A stretch of DNA of 64,000 bases, taken from a bacterium. Its GTDB lineage: Bacteria > Bacillota > Bacilli > Lactobacillales > Streptococcaceae. The DNA is taken from contig CAJNCY010000003.1 of NCBI GenBank assembly GCA_905221375.1, positions 62,001 through 126,000 on the forward strand, in the 5' to 3' direction. Under the pieces are notes generated by a model that saw only the letters and a program-made list of their open reading frames with translations, was not told the DNA's origin and made no database searches. Of the stretch, positions 7,306 through 13,768 are shown piece by piece. The stretch's first letter is position 1. Every line of letters starts with the position of its first letter. Position numbers and translations under genes: made by a program.

Positions 7306-7533
7306 TTAACGTGATTCGCGGCACGTTGATTTTGTTGCTAAGTAATAGCAATCTACAGCGCCATAATCAAAACGCACATCGTCTTTTCCGATATATTTTT
7401 TGAATCTTGGTCTAGTAATACCAGAGAACGCCCATTGATGATCTTCCATCTGTTCAATGAGATCATCGACATTGTTAAACGTTCCAAGGTAAAACTTACA
7501 GTGCCCGTTGTAGACGAAGTAGAGATTTAACAT
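7306..7533 (-). CDS. Hypothetical phage protein
   Basis: A 75-aa protein (MLNLYFVYNGHCKFYLGTF...). The ATG at 7533 overlaps the upstream stop codon (TGATG), with GAGGTGGAG just before it. No family recognised. Confidence 0.6.
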   Translation of the reverse strand: MLNLYFVYNGHCKFYLGTFNNVDDLIEQMEDHQWAFSGITRPRFKKYIGKDDVRFDYGAVDCYYLATKSTCRESR

Positions 7534-7727
7534 CACTCCACCTCGACTGGGTAGAAGTTCCCAAAGGAACCCCTCAATGCCTTACCAACCTGTAAGGCTG
7601 CCACCCGAGAGACGAACCGCAAAGCTTTCTTCTCCTCAGAACATGAGATGTCCAAGCCAGTAACACCGATAATTGCAGTCCTCAAGAACGGCTTATCTTC
7701 TCTTGTCCCATGCTTTAAAATAAACAT
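7533..7727 (-). CDS. Hypothetical phage protein
   Basis: A 64-aa protein (MFILKHGTREDKPFLRTAIIG...) with GGAGGTGG before the ATG. Its stop overlaps the start of the next gene. It is small, basic and beta-rich in appearance; function unknown. Confidence 0.6.
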   Translation of the reverse strand: MFILKHGTREDKPFLRTAIIGVTGLDISCSEEKKALRFVSRVAALQVGKALRGSFGNFYPVEVE

Positions 7728-7741
7728 CAGCCACCTCCATT

Positions 7742-8512
7742 CTAAAAATATTGCTTCCGCTTGTTTGTCAAGTCGTTGAAAACCATCAAATGGTCTTTAT
7801 CCACACCCTTCATCAATCTAGACATGAAGGGCCTACCATATCGTTTCTGAATATCAGCAGAAATTAAATTCGTAGTAATGATTGTATTTGAACGCTTATT
7901 CAGAATATTGTAGAGGATGGTAAATGACCATTCGCTATCCTTTTCCATGCCCAAATCATCCAAAACCAAGAACTTGGCACTTGCAATTTTATTGACCAGA
8001 AACTCTTCCTGACTAAAATCAGCTTTAATCTTCATCAACAAGTCAGTCACGTTGATGAAAATAGCAATCTCTTTCGTGTACTCAGATAAAGCTTTGACCA
8101 TCGCAAAAGCCAAATGGCTCTTACCAGTTCCAGCTTCTCCCTGAAGTACAATGTTGTTCCTAGCACCCTCGGACCACTCACGACAAATCCTCTTTGCAAA
8201 AGCTAGCTTTTCCGCTTCTTGTTCAGTGGGTGTCTCAAAATTGTCCAAAGTCGCATTTTTCAAAACCTCATCATAAAGAGAGAACTTTTCTAGATAGTAT
8301 TTCCTTTCTCGCTCATTATCAGCGTTAGCCAGTTCATTCACTCTTGCCTGATTTTCTTCATGGATCCGCTCAGATTCACACATGCGACATACAACACTAT
8401 CAGTCCTCAATATTTTTATCAAAGGAATGTTGTGCTTTTCGCAAAGCTCTTTCTGTTGTTCTGTATTCCTGTGATAAGATAAGGCAATCTCCTCAAATAC
8501 ATTGTCTACCAT
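7742..8512 (-). CDS. DnaC/DnaI-like helicase loader ATPase
   Basis: A 256-aa AAA+ ATPase: Walker A GEAGTGKS near residue 125, Walker B FLVLDDLG near 190, sensor-1-like IITTN near 215 and an arginine-finger region (GRPFMSRLM) near the end. The N-terminus has a CRMCESE pair of cysteines, as in loaders with a zinc-binding N-domain. It follows a DnaD-like initiator, the standard pair that recruits the host replicative helicase to the phage origin. Its start overlaps the small upstream gene by 7 nt. Confidence 0.88.
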   Translation of the reverse strand: MVDNVFEEIALSYHRNTEQQKELCEKHNIPLIKILRTDSVVCRMCESERIHEENQARVNELANADNERERKYYLEKFSLYDEVLKNATLDNFETPTEQEAEKLAFAKRICREWSEGARNNIVLQGEAGTGKSHLAFAMVKALSEYTKEIAIFINVTDLLMKIKADFSQEEFLVNKIASAKFLVLDDLGMEKDSEWSFTILYNILNKRSNTIITTNLISADIQKRYGRPFMSRLMKGVDKDHLMVFNDLTNKRKQYF

Positions 8513-8664
8513 ACTAGCCTACCTCCGCATTCCTGCCAGCTGGCCATTTCAGACAAGCAGGCAATTACTTGATGGATTGGTTGGCCTGCTAAAAGAGTTT
8601 TCTTCTCGTAGCTTAACGGATAGTAATCTATCTCGAATTGCTCAATCAGTTCTAATACCCCCAT
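8506..8664 (-). CDS. Small protein between initiator and helicase loader
   Basis: A 52-aa frame (MGVLELIEQFEIDYYPLSYEKK... ending GRLVW). AGGAGG lies about 10 nt before the ATG at 8664, and it overlaps the initiator gene upstream and the loader gene downstream, as expected for a coupled operon member. Its place suggests a replication accessory role; there is no sequence motif to support it. Confidence 0.7.
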   Translation of the reverse strand: MGVLELIEQFEIDYYPLSYEKKTLLAGQPIHQVIACLSEMASWQECGGRLVW

Positions 8665-9461
8665 TCGTCCTTGGCCTCCTGTTCTTCTTTCTTATCCTTG
8701 TTTTTCTTTTCGGATTGGCGAACCTGCTCAACAGTCGTGACATTGTTCATCTGCCAATTTCTTAAAATACCACCTATGTATTTGATGTTAGGCTTTCCTG
8801 AGTTGATTGCAGTCTTCAGTGCTTCCTTTACCAAATCAACATCATTCTCATTTAGTAAATGGTTGATTTCTTCAATCTCAAATCCAGATAAAAGTCTGCG
8901 AAATTCAGATTGAAAAAGTTCTAAGATATTTTCTTCACTACCACTACTACTAGTAGTAGTTATTCTTTTCTTATTCTTATCTTTATCTAATCTTTTCTTA
9001 TTCTTATCTTTATCTTCTTCTAGTGCGTTACCGTCCGTTACTGTAACGTTACATGTAACGTTACCAAGAGCAAGATTTTTCTGTTTCTCCCGATGTCTGG
9101 CTACACGGTTGCGTGTCTGCTCCTTAATTTTTTCCATTCCGTCAATATTTTGATGCTTTTCCCAATTGGGTAAGGTAATGACACCGTCGATAATCTCGAC
9201 CATCCCAAACTGCTCAAAGACTCCCAAAGCCATTCTGACTGTATTTAGTGGCCTACGAAATATGGTAGCTAGCATTTCATCAGTATAGTGGACCTTATCC
9301 GACATCATCAAAAGTCCATTTCTATTGTGTTTTCCAGCTAAAGCTAAGATTTTAAACCATATAACTATGATGGCATCACGATCAGGCAAGGCGTCAATCA
9401 GACAAATCTTTTCATCGTCAAAAATATCCGTTGTGATTTTTATCCACTTAATTTCAGACAT
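8652..9461 (-). CDS. Phage replication initiator (replisome organiser N-domain plus DnaD-like domain)
   Basis: A 269-aa protein. The N-terminal 110 residues (MSEIKWIKITTDIFDDEKI...) form the winged-helix replisome-organiser domain, and the C-terminal part (about 165-240, FQSEFRRLLSGFEIEEINHLL...IKYIGGILRNW) is DnaD-like. A linker at about 130-165 carries two near-identical DKDKNKKR units. The ATG at 9461 is preferred over a GTG 30 nt upstream. These proteins bind the phage origin, often inside their own gene, and hand over to the DnaC-like loader downstream. Confidence 0.85.
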   Translation of the reverse strand: MSEIKWIKITTDIFDDEKICLIDALPDRDAIIVIWFKILALAGKHNRNGLLMMSDKVHYTDEMLATIFRRPLNTVRMALGVFEQFGMVEIIDGVITLPNWEKHQNIDGMEKIKEQTRNRVARHREKQKNLALGNVTCNVTVTDGNALEEDKDKNKKRLDKDKNKKRITTTSSSGSEENILELFQSEFRRLLSGFEIEEINHLLNENDVDLVKEALKTAINSGKPNIKYIGGILRNWQMNNVTTVEQVRQSEKKNKDKKEEQEAKDEWGY

Positions 9462-9750
9462 ACCGAGCCCCCCACTTCCTACGATTCGCACGGTACTTCA
9501 TCCGCATATCCTCATAGATGTGCATACCCTCTAGCGCCATCTTCTCAACCTTTAACAGCTTATTTTCAGAGACTACATCACGATAGTCCTTAGCTAGTTT
9601 TTCATAGTCGGCCAGATATTCTTTGATGAGTGAAATTTTCCTATTCTCGTCCTCTAAATATATTTCAAAATCAGACTTCTCTTCATCAGACGACATCATT
9701 TCAATATTCACTCTCTCATGCCACAACAGCCATTCAATCAATTCTTCCAT
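9454..9750 (-). CDS. Hypothetical phage protein
   Basis: A 98-aa mostly helical charged protein (MEELIEWLLWHERVNIEMM...) with GAGGTCAGG before the ATG. Its end overlaps the initiator gene by 8 nt. Not recognised. Confidence 0.6.
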   Translation of the reverse strand: MEELIEWLLWHERVNIEMMSSDEEKSDFEIYLEDENRKISLIKEYLADYEKLAKDYRDVVSENKLLKVEKMALEGMHIYEDMRMKYRANRRKWGARYV

Positions 9751-9762
9751 TTCCTGACCTCC

Positions 9763-10086
9763 TCATTTCAAAAATCTGATTGCAGACTGTTTAGGTTCTG
9801 GCAAAGCTAATGGCTCAGGGCGTAAGCCTACAGGCGGTTCGTTGTCGTACGTAAAGCCTTTGAACTCTCTGCGAATATTCTTGCGAATTTCTTGCCATTT
9901 GTCCTCTCTACCACGTTCGTATGCGTGATTGTAGCCTTGGGTAATCATAGACGCAAATTCTTGCTCTTCTCGTCTTTCTTTTTCCTTACGCTCCTCTTGC
10001 AATTTGATATGACGGCAAGCCCCTGCAAATCCAAGCAGCAAGGCTCCAACACCCATCAACTGGTCTAAAATCGGTGGTTCAAACAT
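9763..10086 (-). CDS. Hypothetical membrane-associated protein
   Basis: A 107-aa protein with an N-terminal hydrophobic segment (about residues 8-24), then a charged helix (KLQEERKEKERREEQEF) and a proline-rich tail. AAGGAG precedes the ATG. Function unknown. Confidence 0.6.
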   Translation of the reverse strand: MFEPPILDQLMGVGALLLGFAGACRHIKLQEERKEKERREEQEFASMITQGYNHAYERGREDKWQEIRKNIRREFKGFTYDNEPPVGLRPEPLALPEPKQSAIRFLK

Positions 10087-10096
10087 TTTTATCTCC

Positions 10097-10387
10097 TTAA
10101 GCTCTTAATTTTCGTACTTCTTTTTCTAACTCTAAAATCTCATAAACATCATTGATATCGTACATAATATCTTTCCCTTGCTTACGAAATCTTAAGCCTT
10201 TACGTTCTAACTTCTTAACATAGGCATGATTAAAGCCAAACTTCTTCATCAAAGCCTGTTGATTGATTGGCATGCGATCATTCTCTAACTGCTCCTTGAC
10301 CTGCTTTTCAGCAAAGGCCAATAATTGATTAGTGAACAATTCGGCACTTTCGCCGTCCAATCGTAATTGTAGTGTTATCCCTTCCAT
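10097..10387 (-). CDS. DUF771-like phage DNA-binding protein
   Basis: A 96-aa protein with a central helix-turn-helix-like segment (NQQALMKKFGFNHAYVKKLERKGLRFRKQG), in parts like DUF771/excisionase-type proteins of Gram-positive phages. It could control early transcription or excision. A candidate antisense RNA lies over its 5' leader. The family call is moderate. Confidence 0.6.
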   Translation of the reverse strand: MEGITLQLRLDGESAELFTNQLLAFAEKQVKEQLENDRMPINQQALMKKFGFNHAYVKKLERKGLRFRKQGKDIMYDINDVYEILELEKEVRKLRA

Positions 10388-10400
10388 TTTTTACATCCTC

Positions 10401-10419
10401 TCAACTATGCGGGCAAGCA
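10401..10419. repeat. 19-bp repeat, copy 1
   Basis: Tcaactatgcgggcaagca is exactly repeated at 14820-14838, just upstream of the integrase. Here it lies just upstream of the extended -10 of a short plus-strand transcript. In both places it precedes a plus-strand transcription unit, so it may be a shared regulatory element or recombinase/excisionase arm site. Confidence 0.7.
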
Positions 10420-10425
10420 TTTTTG

Positions 10426-10481
10426 TGATATAATGGTTTTAATTATTTAAGTATGCGCCTGATTTCCGTCAGGCTTTTTTT
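10426..10481 (+). ncRNA. Candidate ~40-nt RNA antisense to the DUF771 leader
   Basis: An extended -10 (TGaTATAAT, TATAAT at 10429-10434) is followed after about 23 nt by a terminator: GCCTGA-tttccg-TCAGGC plus seven T (10457-10481). The transcript would be about 10441-10481 and lies opposite the 5' leader of the leftward DUF771-like gene. There is no good -35. It may instead be only a terminator protecting the early operon from plus-strand transcription. Confidence 0.4.
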
Positions 10482-10490
10482 GCGTTGTTG

Positions 10491-10634
10491 TCAAACTGTT
10501 TTACTTTCCATAGCCCTGAGTTCTATCTCATGGCTCACTTGTCTAAATAGCTTCTCACACGCTATCTTAGCTTCTCTGTACGTTGTAGATTCGCTGATGA
10601 AGTAATCAGCAAGTTCGATGATTTTGTCTTCCAT
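10491..10634 (-). CDS. Small hypothetical phage protein
   Basis: A 47-aa frame (MEDKIIELADYFISESTTYREA...) with AGGAGG 5 nt before the ATG at 10634. It is helical and charged; the pattern of paired small helices is common in phage early proteins. Function unknown. Confidence 0.65.
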   Translation of the reverse strand: MEDKIIELADYFISESTTYREAKIACEKLFRQVSHEIELRAMESKTV

Positions 10635-10647
10635 TCAACCTCCTATA

Positions 10648-10724
10648 TCAGTCTCAAGACTGATGTAATATCCTCCTAAATTGCTATAATAATCTTGACT
10701 AGGACCTCTCACCGTTTTAGTCAA
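10648..10724 (+). promoter_or_regulatory. Promoter region of a counter-oriented small gene
   Basis: TATAAT at 10685-10690 precedes the plus-strand gene at 10753. A perfect palindrome TCAGTCT-ca-AGACTGA (10648-10663) lies just upstream, between this promoter and the divergent leftward gene, and the leader holds an inverted repeat TTGACTA/TAGTCAA (10695-10724). No strong -35 is seen, so the palindrome may bind an activator or repressor. Confidence 0.45.
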
Positions 10725-10752
10725 AATTCAAATAGAAAGGAGGAAGTTTTAT

Positions 10753-10974
10753 ATGGCAAAACTTACTAAAGAAGATGTTTTACAAGTTTCTCAAGAAATT
10801 ATCAACGACGCTATTCCGGTTATCAAAGATATGTTGGATGAAGTATTCCAAGAATATCCTATCGATATAGAAGTTAGAAAAGCCATTCTTAATAGCACTC
10901 TTGCTGTTTATAAACTCAGCACAGAAACCACGGTTTCGCTGCTAACAGAACTTGTAAACGCTCAAGAAAACTAG
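10753..10974 (+). CDS. Counter-oriented small phage protein
   Basis: A 73-aa protein (MAKLTKEDVLQVSQEIIND...) on the plus strand, against the surrounding leftward early operon, with AAAGGAGG before the ATG, its own -10 box and its own terminator. All-helical, no motif. Independent units of this kind in prophages are often expressed in the lysogen. Function unknown. Confidence 0.7.
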   Translation: MAKLTKEDVLQVSQEIINDAIPVIKDMLDEVFQEYPIDIEVRKAILNSTLAVYKLSTETTVSLLTELVNAQEN

Positions 10975-11003
10975 TGTTTCTTAGAATTTTTTCTACTAAT
11001 TTA

Positions 11004-11036
11004 GGGTCTGCCTTTACAAAGGTGGACTCTTTTTTT
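11004..11036 (+). terminator. Terminator of the counter-oriented gene
   Basis: Plus strand GGTCtgCCTTT-aca-AAAGGtgGACT followed by eight T. It ends the 10753-10974 unit before it can run into the antirepressor gene. Confidence 0.8.
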
Positions 11037-11077
11037 CCGCTATACGGATATCGTCTTGGTCTCATTTTTCTTCCTCC

Positions 11078-11788
11078 CTACGCTTGACTAAAGGCGTTCA
11101 GCTCCATAATCTTCATCTTGGTATTGGTGCTTGGCTCCCACGTCATCCAGTAAGCAAGAGCAGCTTCTGCAAATTTTTTCGGTAGCAAGTCATAGCGACT
11201 GATGTTGAAGTGGTCTTTGAAATCAATCTCAGCTTGCCTAAATACCGACTGAGCGAAAATCTTATCCGCATAAGCTGGACTATCGATACCACCTAAGCAA
11301 GCCACAACCCGAGCCCTGCGTTTCTTCAGGAGCGACTGAGCATAGCTTGGATGGATTGGTTGCTCACTCTTCAGATAGTCGATATCTTCAATCATGCTAG
11401 CTTGTTGCTCACGCAATTTCTTCTGACCAGTAAACAGAGCGATGAAGGCATCCTCGTCCAAATCCTCGCGAATGAAACCGCCCTGCTTACGAATAGCTGG
11501 CAAGACTTCTGATGTCACCCAGCGCTTAAACTCCTTAGCTTGAGGCAGCTTGCTGGATAAAATAAGAGAGTAGAGACCAGATTCGTTAATGATAATCATG
11601 TCCTGTGTTCCACCACTAGTAGGGATGCCCTGTTTTAGGGCGTCCTCTTCATCAACGTGAAGAGCAATCGCATTTCTAGCCTTACTATATCCTAGGATGT
11701 CTGCAACATCTTTCCCAACGAACCAAGGCTCGTCATCAATTGTCAAAGTACGGACTTCCTGCCCGTGAAAATTAAAAATTTCGTTCAT
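11078..11788 (-). CDS. BRO-family phage antirepressor
   Basis: A 236-aa protein. The N-terminal BRO-N domain (about residues 1-110) shows EVRTLTIDDEPWFVGKDVADILGY, and INESGLYSLILSSKLPQAKEFKRWV is its second half in parts; the C-terminal ORF6C-like region (about 150-236) contains RARVVACLGGIDSPAY. Antirepressors of this type lift CI-type repression. AAAGGAATACT before the ATG is the same ribosome binding context as the gene at 12416-12613. Confidence 0.88.
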   Translation of the reverse strand: MNEIFNFHGQEVRTLTIDDEPWFVGKDVADILGYSKARNAIALHVDEEDALKQGIPTSGGTQDMIIINESGLYSLILSSKLPQAKEFKRWVTSEVLPAIRKQGGFIREDLDEDAFIALFTGQKKLREQQASMIEDIDYLKSEQPIHPSYAQSLLKKRRARVVACLGGIDSPAYADKIFAQSVFRQAEIDFKDHFNISRYDLLPKKFAEAALAYWMTWEPSTNTKMKIMELNAFSQA

Positions 11789-11848
11789 AGTATTCCTTTC
11801 TAAGCTCTCCCCTTTTTGCTATAATAAAATCAGAAAGGGGGTGATTTA

Positions 11849-12028
11849 ATGACACTATCTGATAAAGAAATCGCTTTAGAACTTACAAAAATTACCGTCG
11901 AACACTTTAATATTCGAGTTGCACAAAGTGTTCCAAAATCTGGATTAACAGAAGAAGCCGTTGGACAATTCTACAAGCGATTCTATGAAACTGTTACGAA
12001 TTTAAAAGATAATCATCCAGAATCGTAA
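11849..12028 (+). CDS. Counter-oriented small phage protein
   Basis: A 59-aa protein (MTLSDKEIALELTKITVEHF...) with AAAGGGGGTGAT before the ATG and TATAAT at 11820-11825. It runs against the early operon and has its own terminator. Similar short acidic proteins occur in streptococcal prophages at the same place. Its 3' end overlaps a leftward small gene by 35 bp. Confidence 0.7.
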   Translation: MTLSDKEIALELTKITVEHFNIRVAQSVPKSGLTEEAVGQFYKRFYETVTNLKDNHPES

Positions 12029-12134
12029 CATCTATTTGGAGCACATCTTCTGGATGTGCTTCTTTAATGCGAGCTATTTTTTCAATAGCTTCATCTACAG
12101 TTCTACTTCTTAGAGAAATACTCAGTTTCATCAT
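11994..12134 (-). CDS. Small hypothetical phage protein
   Basis: A 46-aa frame (MMKLSISLRSRTVDEAIEKI... ending DDYLLNS) with GAAAGGAGAGGGGA before the ATG at 12134. A helix (VDEAIEKIARIKEAH) followed by a strand (VLQIDVTI) looks protein-like. It overlaps the next upstream gene and converges on the plus-strand gene with 35 bp overlap, so it is less sure than its neighbours. Confidence 0.55.
   Translation of the reverse strand: MMKLSISLRSRTVDEAIEKIARIKEAHPEDVLQIDVTILDDYLLNS
12040..12065 (+). terminator. Terminator of the 11849-12028 gene
   Basis: Plus strand AGCACATC-ttctg-GATGTGCT followed by TCTTT. The hairpin lies inside the overlapping leftward small gene. Confidence 0.6.
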
Positions 12135-12213
12135 TCCCCTCTCCTTTCTTCTCAGCAATATATGTAACCGTCCTCAATATCTCGTTGAGAGCTGTTCTTT
12201 CTAGTTCGTTCAT
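12103..12213 (-). CDS. Very small phage protein
   Basis: A 36-aa frame (MNELERTALNEILRTVTYIA...) with AAAGGAG before the ATG at 12213. It overlaps the next gene by 32 nt, in a different frame. Function unknown. Confidence 0.5.
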   Translation of the reverse strand: MNELERTALNEILRTVTYIAEKKGEGNDETEYFSKK

Positions 12214-12264
12214 TCCGTTCTCCTTTCTGCTTGTGATATAACGAAATCAAATACCAACCTCATT

Positions 12265-12405
12265 TCAAATCAGCTTGGCAATAAATTTTAAGTAGACAGT
12301 AGCATGGTTGCTTTCAGCCGTGCTTTTTGTTTTGATTGCTTGCACCCCTTTTAATTTTTGGTCATTCAAATAAATACCATCTTCTCTTATTTTGAGTTCA
12401 TTCAT
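12265..12405 (-). CDS. Small hypothetical phage protein
   Basis: A 46-aa frame (MNELKIREDGIYLNDQKLKG...) with AGGAGG before the ATG at 12405. The N-terminal beta pattern (LKI..DGIYLNDQKLKGV) is seen in small proteins of other streptococcal phages. Function unknown. Confidence 0.6.
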   Translation of the reverse strand: MNELKIREDGIYLNDQKLKGVQAIKTKSTAESNHATVYLKFIAKLI

Positions 12406-12415
12406 CTCCACCCTC

Positions 12416-12613
12416 CTACTCTAGCACCTTACTGCCGACTACCAATCGTTTAACGACAACGTCCATCTCCTTAAATTCGGCATTCTCTGCACAGTAGCGG
12501 ACGCTCTCGCTGATGATGTGACAAATAGATACGCCGTACTCGTTCGCCAGCTCCGTAGCAATCTCCCAGGCATCTTTGTCAATCCGTGTTACTTTTTGCG
12601 CTGCATTGTTCAT
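12416..12613 (-). CDS. Ribbon-helix-helix-like small protein
   Basis: A 65-aa protein starting MNNAAQKVTRIDKDAWEIA at 12613, with AAAGGA upstream; a longer start would read back into the operator. The order strand (KVTRID), helix and helix with SICHIISESVRYC suggests a ribbon-helix-helix DNA-binding fold. The operator inside the end of cro lies just before it, so it may be repressor-controlled. Confidence 0.55.
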   Translation of the reverse strand: MNNAAQKVTRIDKDAWEIATELANEYGVSICHIISESVRYCAENAEFKEMDVVVKRLVVGSKVLE

Positions 12614-12633
12614 AGTATTCCTTTCTTTAATTT

Positions 12634-12649
12634 GTCGCACTTATGCGAC
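12634..12649. promoter_or_regulatory. Repressor operator copy at the cro 3' end
   Basis: GTCGCAC-TT-ATGCGAC, 15 of 16 bases identical to the main operator at 12875. It covers the cro stop codon and lies just before the next gene, so it is separate from the divergent promoters. Confidence 0.7.
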
Positions 12650-12856
12650 TGTTTCGCTAAAAAAAATAGATAAAGCTTCGTCTTTTGAAAGATTGAGGGA
12701 AGAAACAATCAAGTTTACTTCTTGTATAGAGAAATTACCATTTTGTTTCATTTTTCTATAGAACGTACTCTTATCAATCCCAATATCTTTTGCTAAAGCC
12801 TCTTGAGTAGTATTGCGTTCGATAATTTTTCCTTTTAATTTCGATACATTTACCAT
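12641..12856 (-). CDS. Cro-like helix-turn-helix regulator
   Basis: A 71-aa protein with a helix-turn-helix: TTQEALAKDIGIDKSTFYRKM at about residues 16-36 (given in parts TTQEALAKDIG and IDKSTFYRKM). It is the first gene of the leftward early operon, transcribed from a strong promoter divergent to the CI-like repressor. Cro proteins compete for the same operators to favour lytic growth. AAAGGAG precedes the ATG. Confidence 0.85.
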   Translation of the reverse strand: MVNVSKLKGKIIERNTTQEALAKDIGIDKSTFYRKMKQNGNFSIQEVNLIVSSLNLSKDEALSIFFSETVA

Positions 12857-12874
12857 ATCTGCTCCTTTCCATTT

Positions 12875-12890
12875 GTCGCATTTATGCGAC
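12875..12890. promoter_or_regulatory. Repressor operator, perfect palindrome
   Basis: GTCGCAT-TT-ATGCGAC: a 16-bp sequence with perfect 7-bp arms, located just downstream of the leftward early promoter, where a bound repressor would block transcription of cro. Confidence 0.85.
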
Positions 12891-12901
12891 TTGTTGTTTT
12901 A

Positions 12902-12930
12902 AGTATAACTGATAAAAAAGAAAATGTCAA
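12902..12930 (-). promoter_or_regulatory. Leftward early promoter (PR-like)
   Basis: Minus strand TTGACA (12930-12925), 17-nt spacer, TATACT (12907-12902): a near-consensus promoter driving cro and the early operon. Operators flank it on both sides (12875 and 12938). Confidence 0.9.
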
Positions 12931-12937
12931 CAAGAAA

Positions 12938-12953
12938 ATCGCATTTTTGAAAC
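12938..12953. promoter_or_regulatory. Repressor operator, degenerate copy
   Basis: Atcgcatttttgaaac matches 12 of 16 positions of the palindrome at 12875. It lies just upstream of the leftward -35 and 23 bp from the next copy. Confidence 0.55.
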
Positions 12954-12960
12954 TTTTTAT

Positions 12961-12990
12961 ATTGCATTTTTGCGACTAATGTTGTAAAAT
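12961..12990 (+). promoter_or_regulatory. Operator copy overlapping the repressor promoter
   Basis: Operator-like attgcatttttgcgac (12961-12976) matches 13 of 16 positions and covers a -35 TTGCAT (12962-12967); with a 17-nt spacer comes TAAAAT (12985-12990). This is the likely promoter of the CI-like gene, placed for autoregulation. Confidence 0.7.
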
Positions 12991-13021
12991 TATTGTGTAA
13001 TATATTATAAGGGGTAAAAAA

Positions 13022-13756
13022 ATGAATGTCGGAGAAAGAATAAAACAACGTCGAAAAGCGTTGAAAATGTCTGCGGACGAGCTTGCAGAAAGTGTAGGTG
13101 TCTCTCGTTCTACTATTTTTAGGTACGAAAAAGGAGATATTGAAAAGGTTGGACCTGAAGTATTAAAAAAGATCGCTGACAAATTAAATGTATCACCTGG
13201 AGACTTGATGGGATGGGAAGACAATCAACAAGAATTGAAAATTCCAACCTCCCCGTTGGTTCACAAAATTACTGAAAAGGTTGTCAAGCTATCAACTCCG
13301 AGAAAACAAAAGGTTCTTAACTACGCTAACGAACAATTGAAAGAGCAAAATAATAAAGTAATCACAATTGAGGAAAAGCTTTTTGAATACCGTGTTTTTG
13401 AAAAACTTTCAGCTGGTACTGGATTCTCATACTTCAACGATGGGAACTATGATACTGTTTTTTACGACAAAGACCTAGACCACGATTTTGCTTCTTGGGT
13501 TTTTGGGGACTCAATGGAACCTAAGTACATGAATGGAGAGGTCGTTCTTATTAAAGAAACAGGATTTGACTATGATGGTGCTGTTTATGCAGTTGAGTGG
13601 GATGGACAAACTTACATAAAAAAAGTTTATAGAGAAAAAGACGGTCTCAGACTCGTCTCTATCAATAACAAATATAAAGATAAATTCGCACCGTATGACG
13701 AAGATCCAAGAATTATTGGGAAAATAGTCGGAAACTTCATGCCAATTGAAAATTAA
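13022..13756 (+). CDS. CI-like phage repressor, LexA/S24 type
   Basis: A 244-aa protein: an N-terminal Xre helix-turn-helix (about residues 5-60, SADELAESVGVSRSTIFRYE) and a C-terminal S24 autoprotease domain with Ser164 in GDSMEP and a catalytic Lys in YIKK (200/201). An Ala131-Gly132 bond in LSAGTG is the likely RecA-stimulated self-cleavage site. It keeps the prophage silent and is inactivated by DNA damage. It is divergent from cro across four palindromic operator copies. Confidence 0.92.
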   Translation: MNVGERIKQRRKALKMSADELAESVGVSRSTIFRYEKGDIEKVGPEVLKKIADKLNVSPGDLMGWEDNQQELKIPTSPLVHKITEKVVKLSTPRKQKVLNYANEQLKEQNNKVITIEEKLFEYRVFEKLSAGTGFSYFNDGNYDTVFYDKDLDHDFASWVFGDSMEPKYMNGEVVLIKETGFDYDGAVYAVEWDGQTYIKKVYREKDGLRLVSINNKYKDKFAPYDEDPRIIGKIVGNFMPIEN

Positions 13757-13768
13757 AAGGAGAAAGTT

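Noticed and set aside
8965..9015. Short direct repeat in the initiator gene as a replication origin iteron
   Set aside because: It encodes the Lys/Asp linker repeated as DKDKNKKR; only two units exist, so a coding explanation is enough, although an origin in this gene remains possible.
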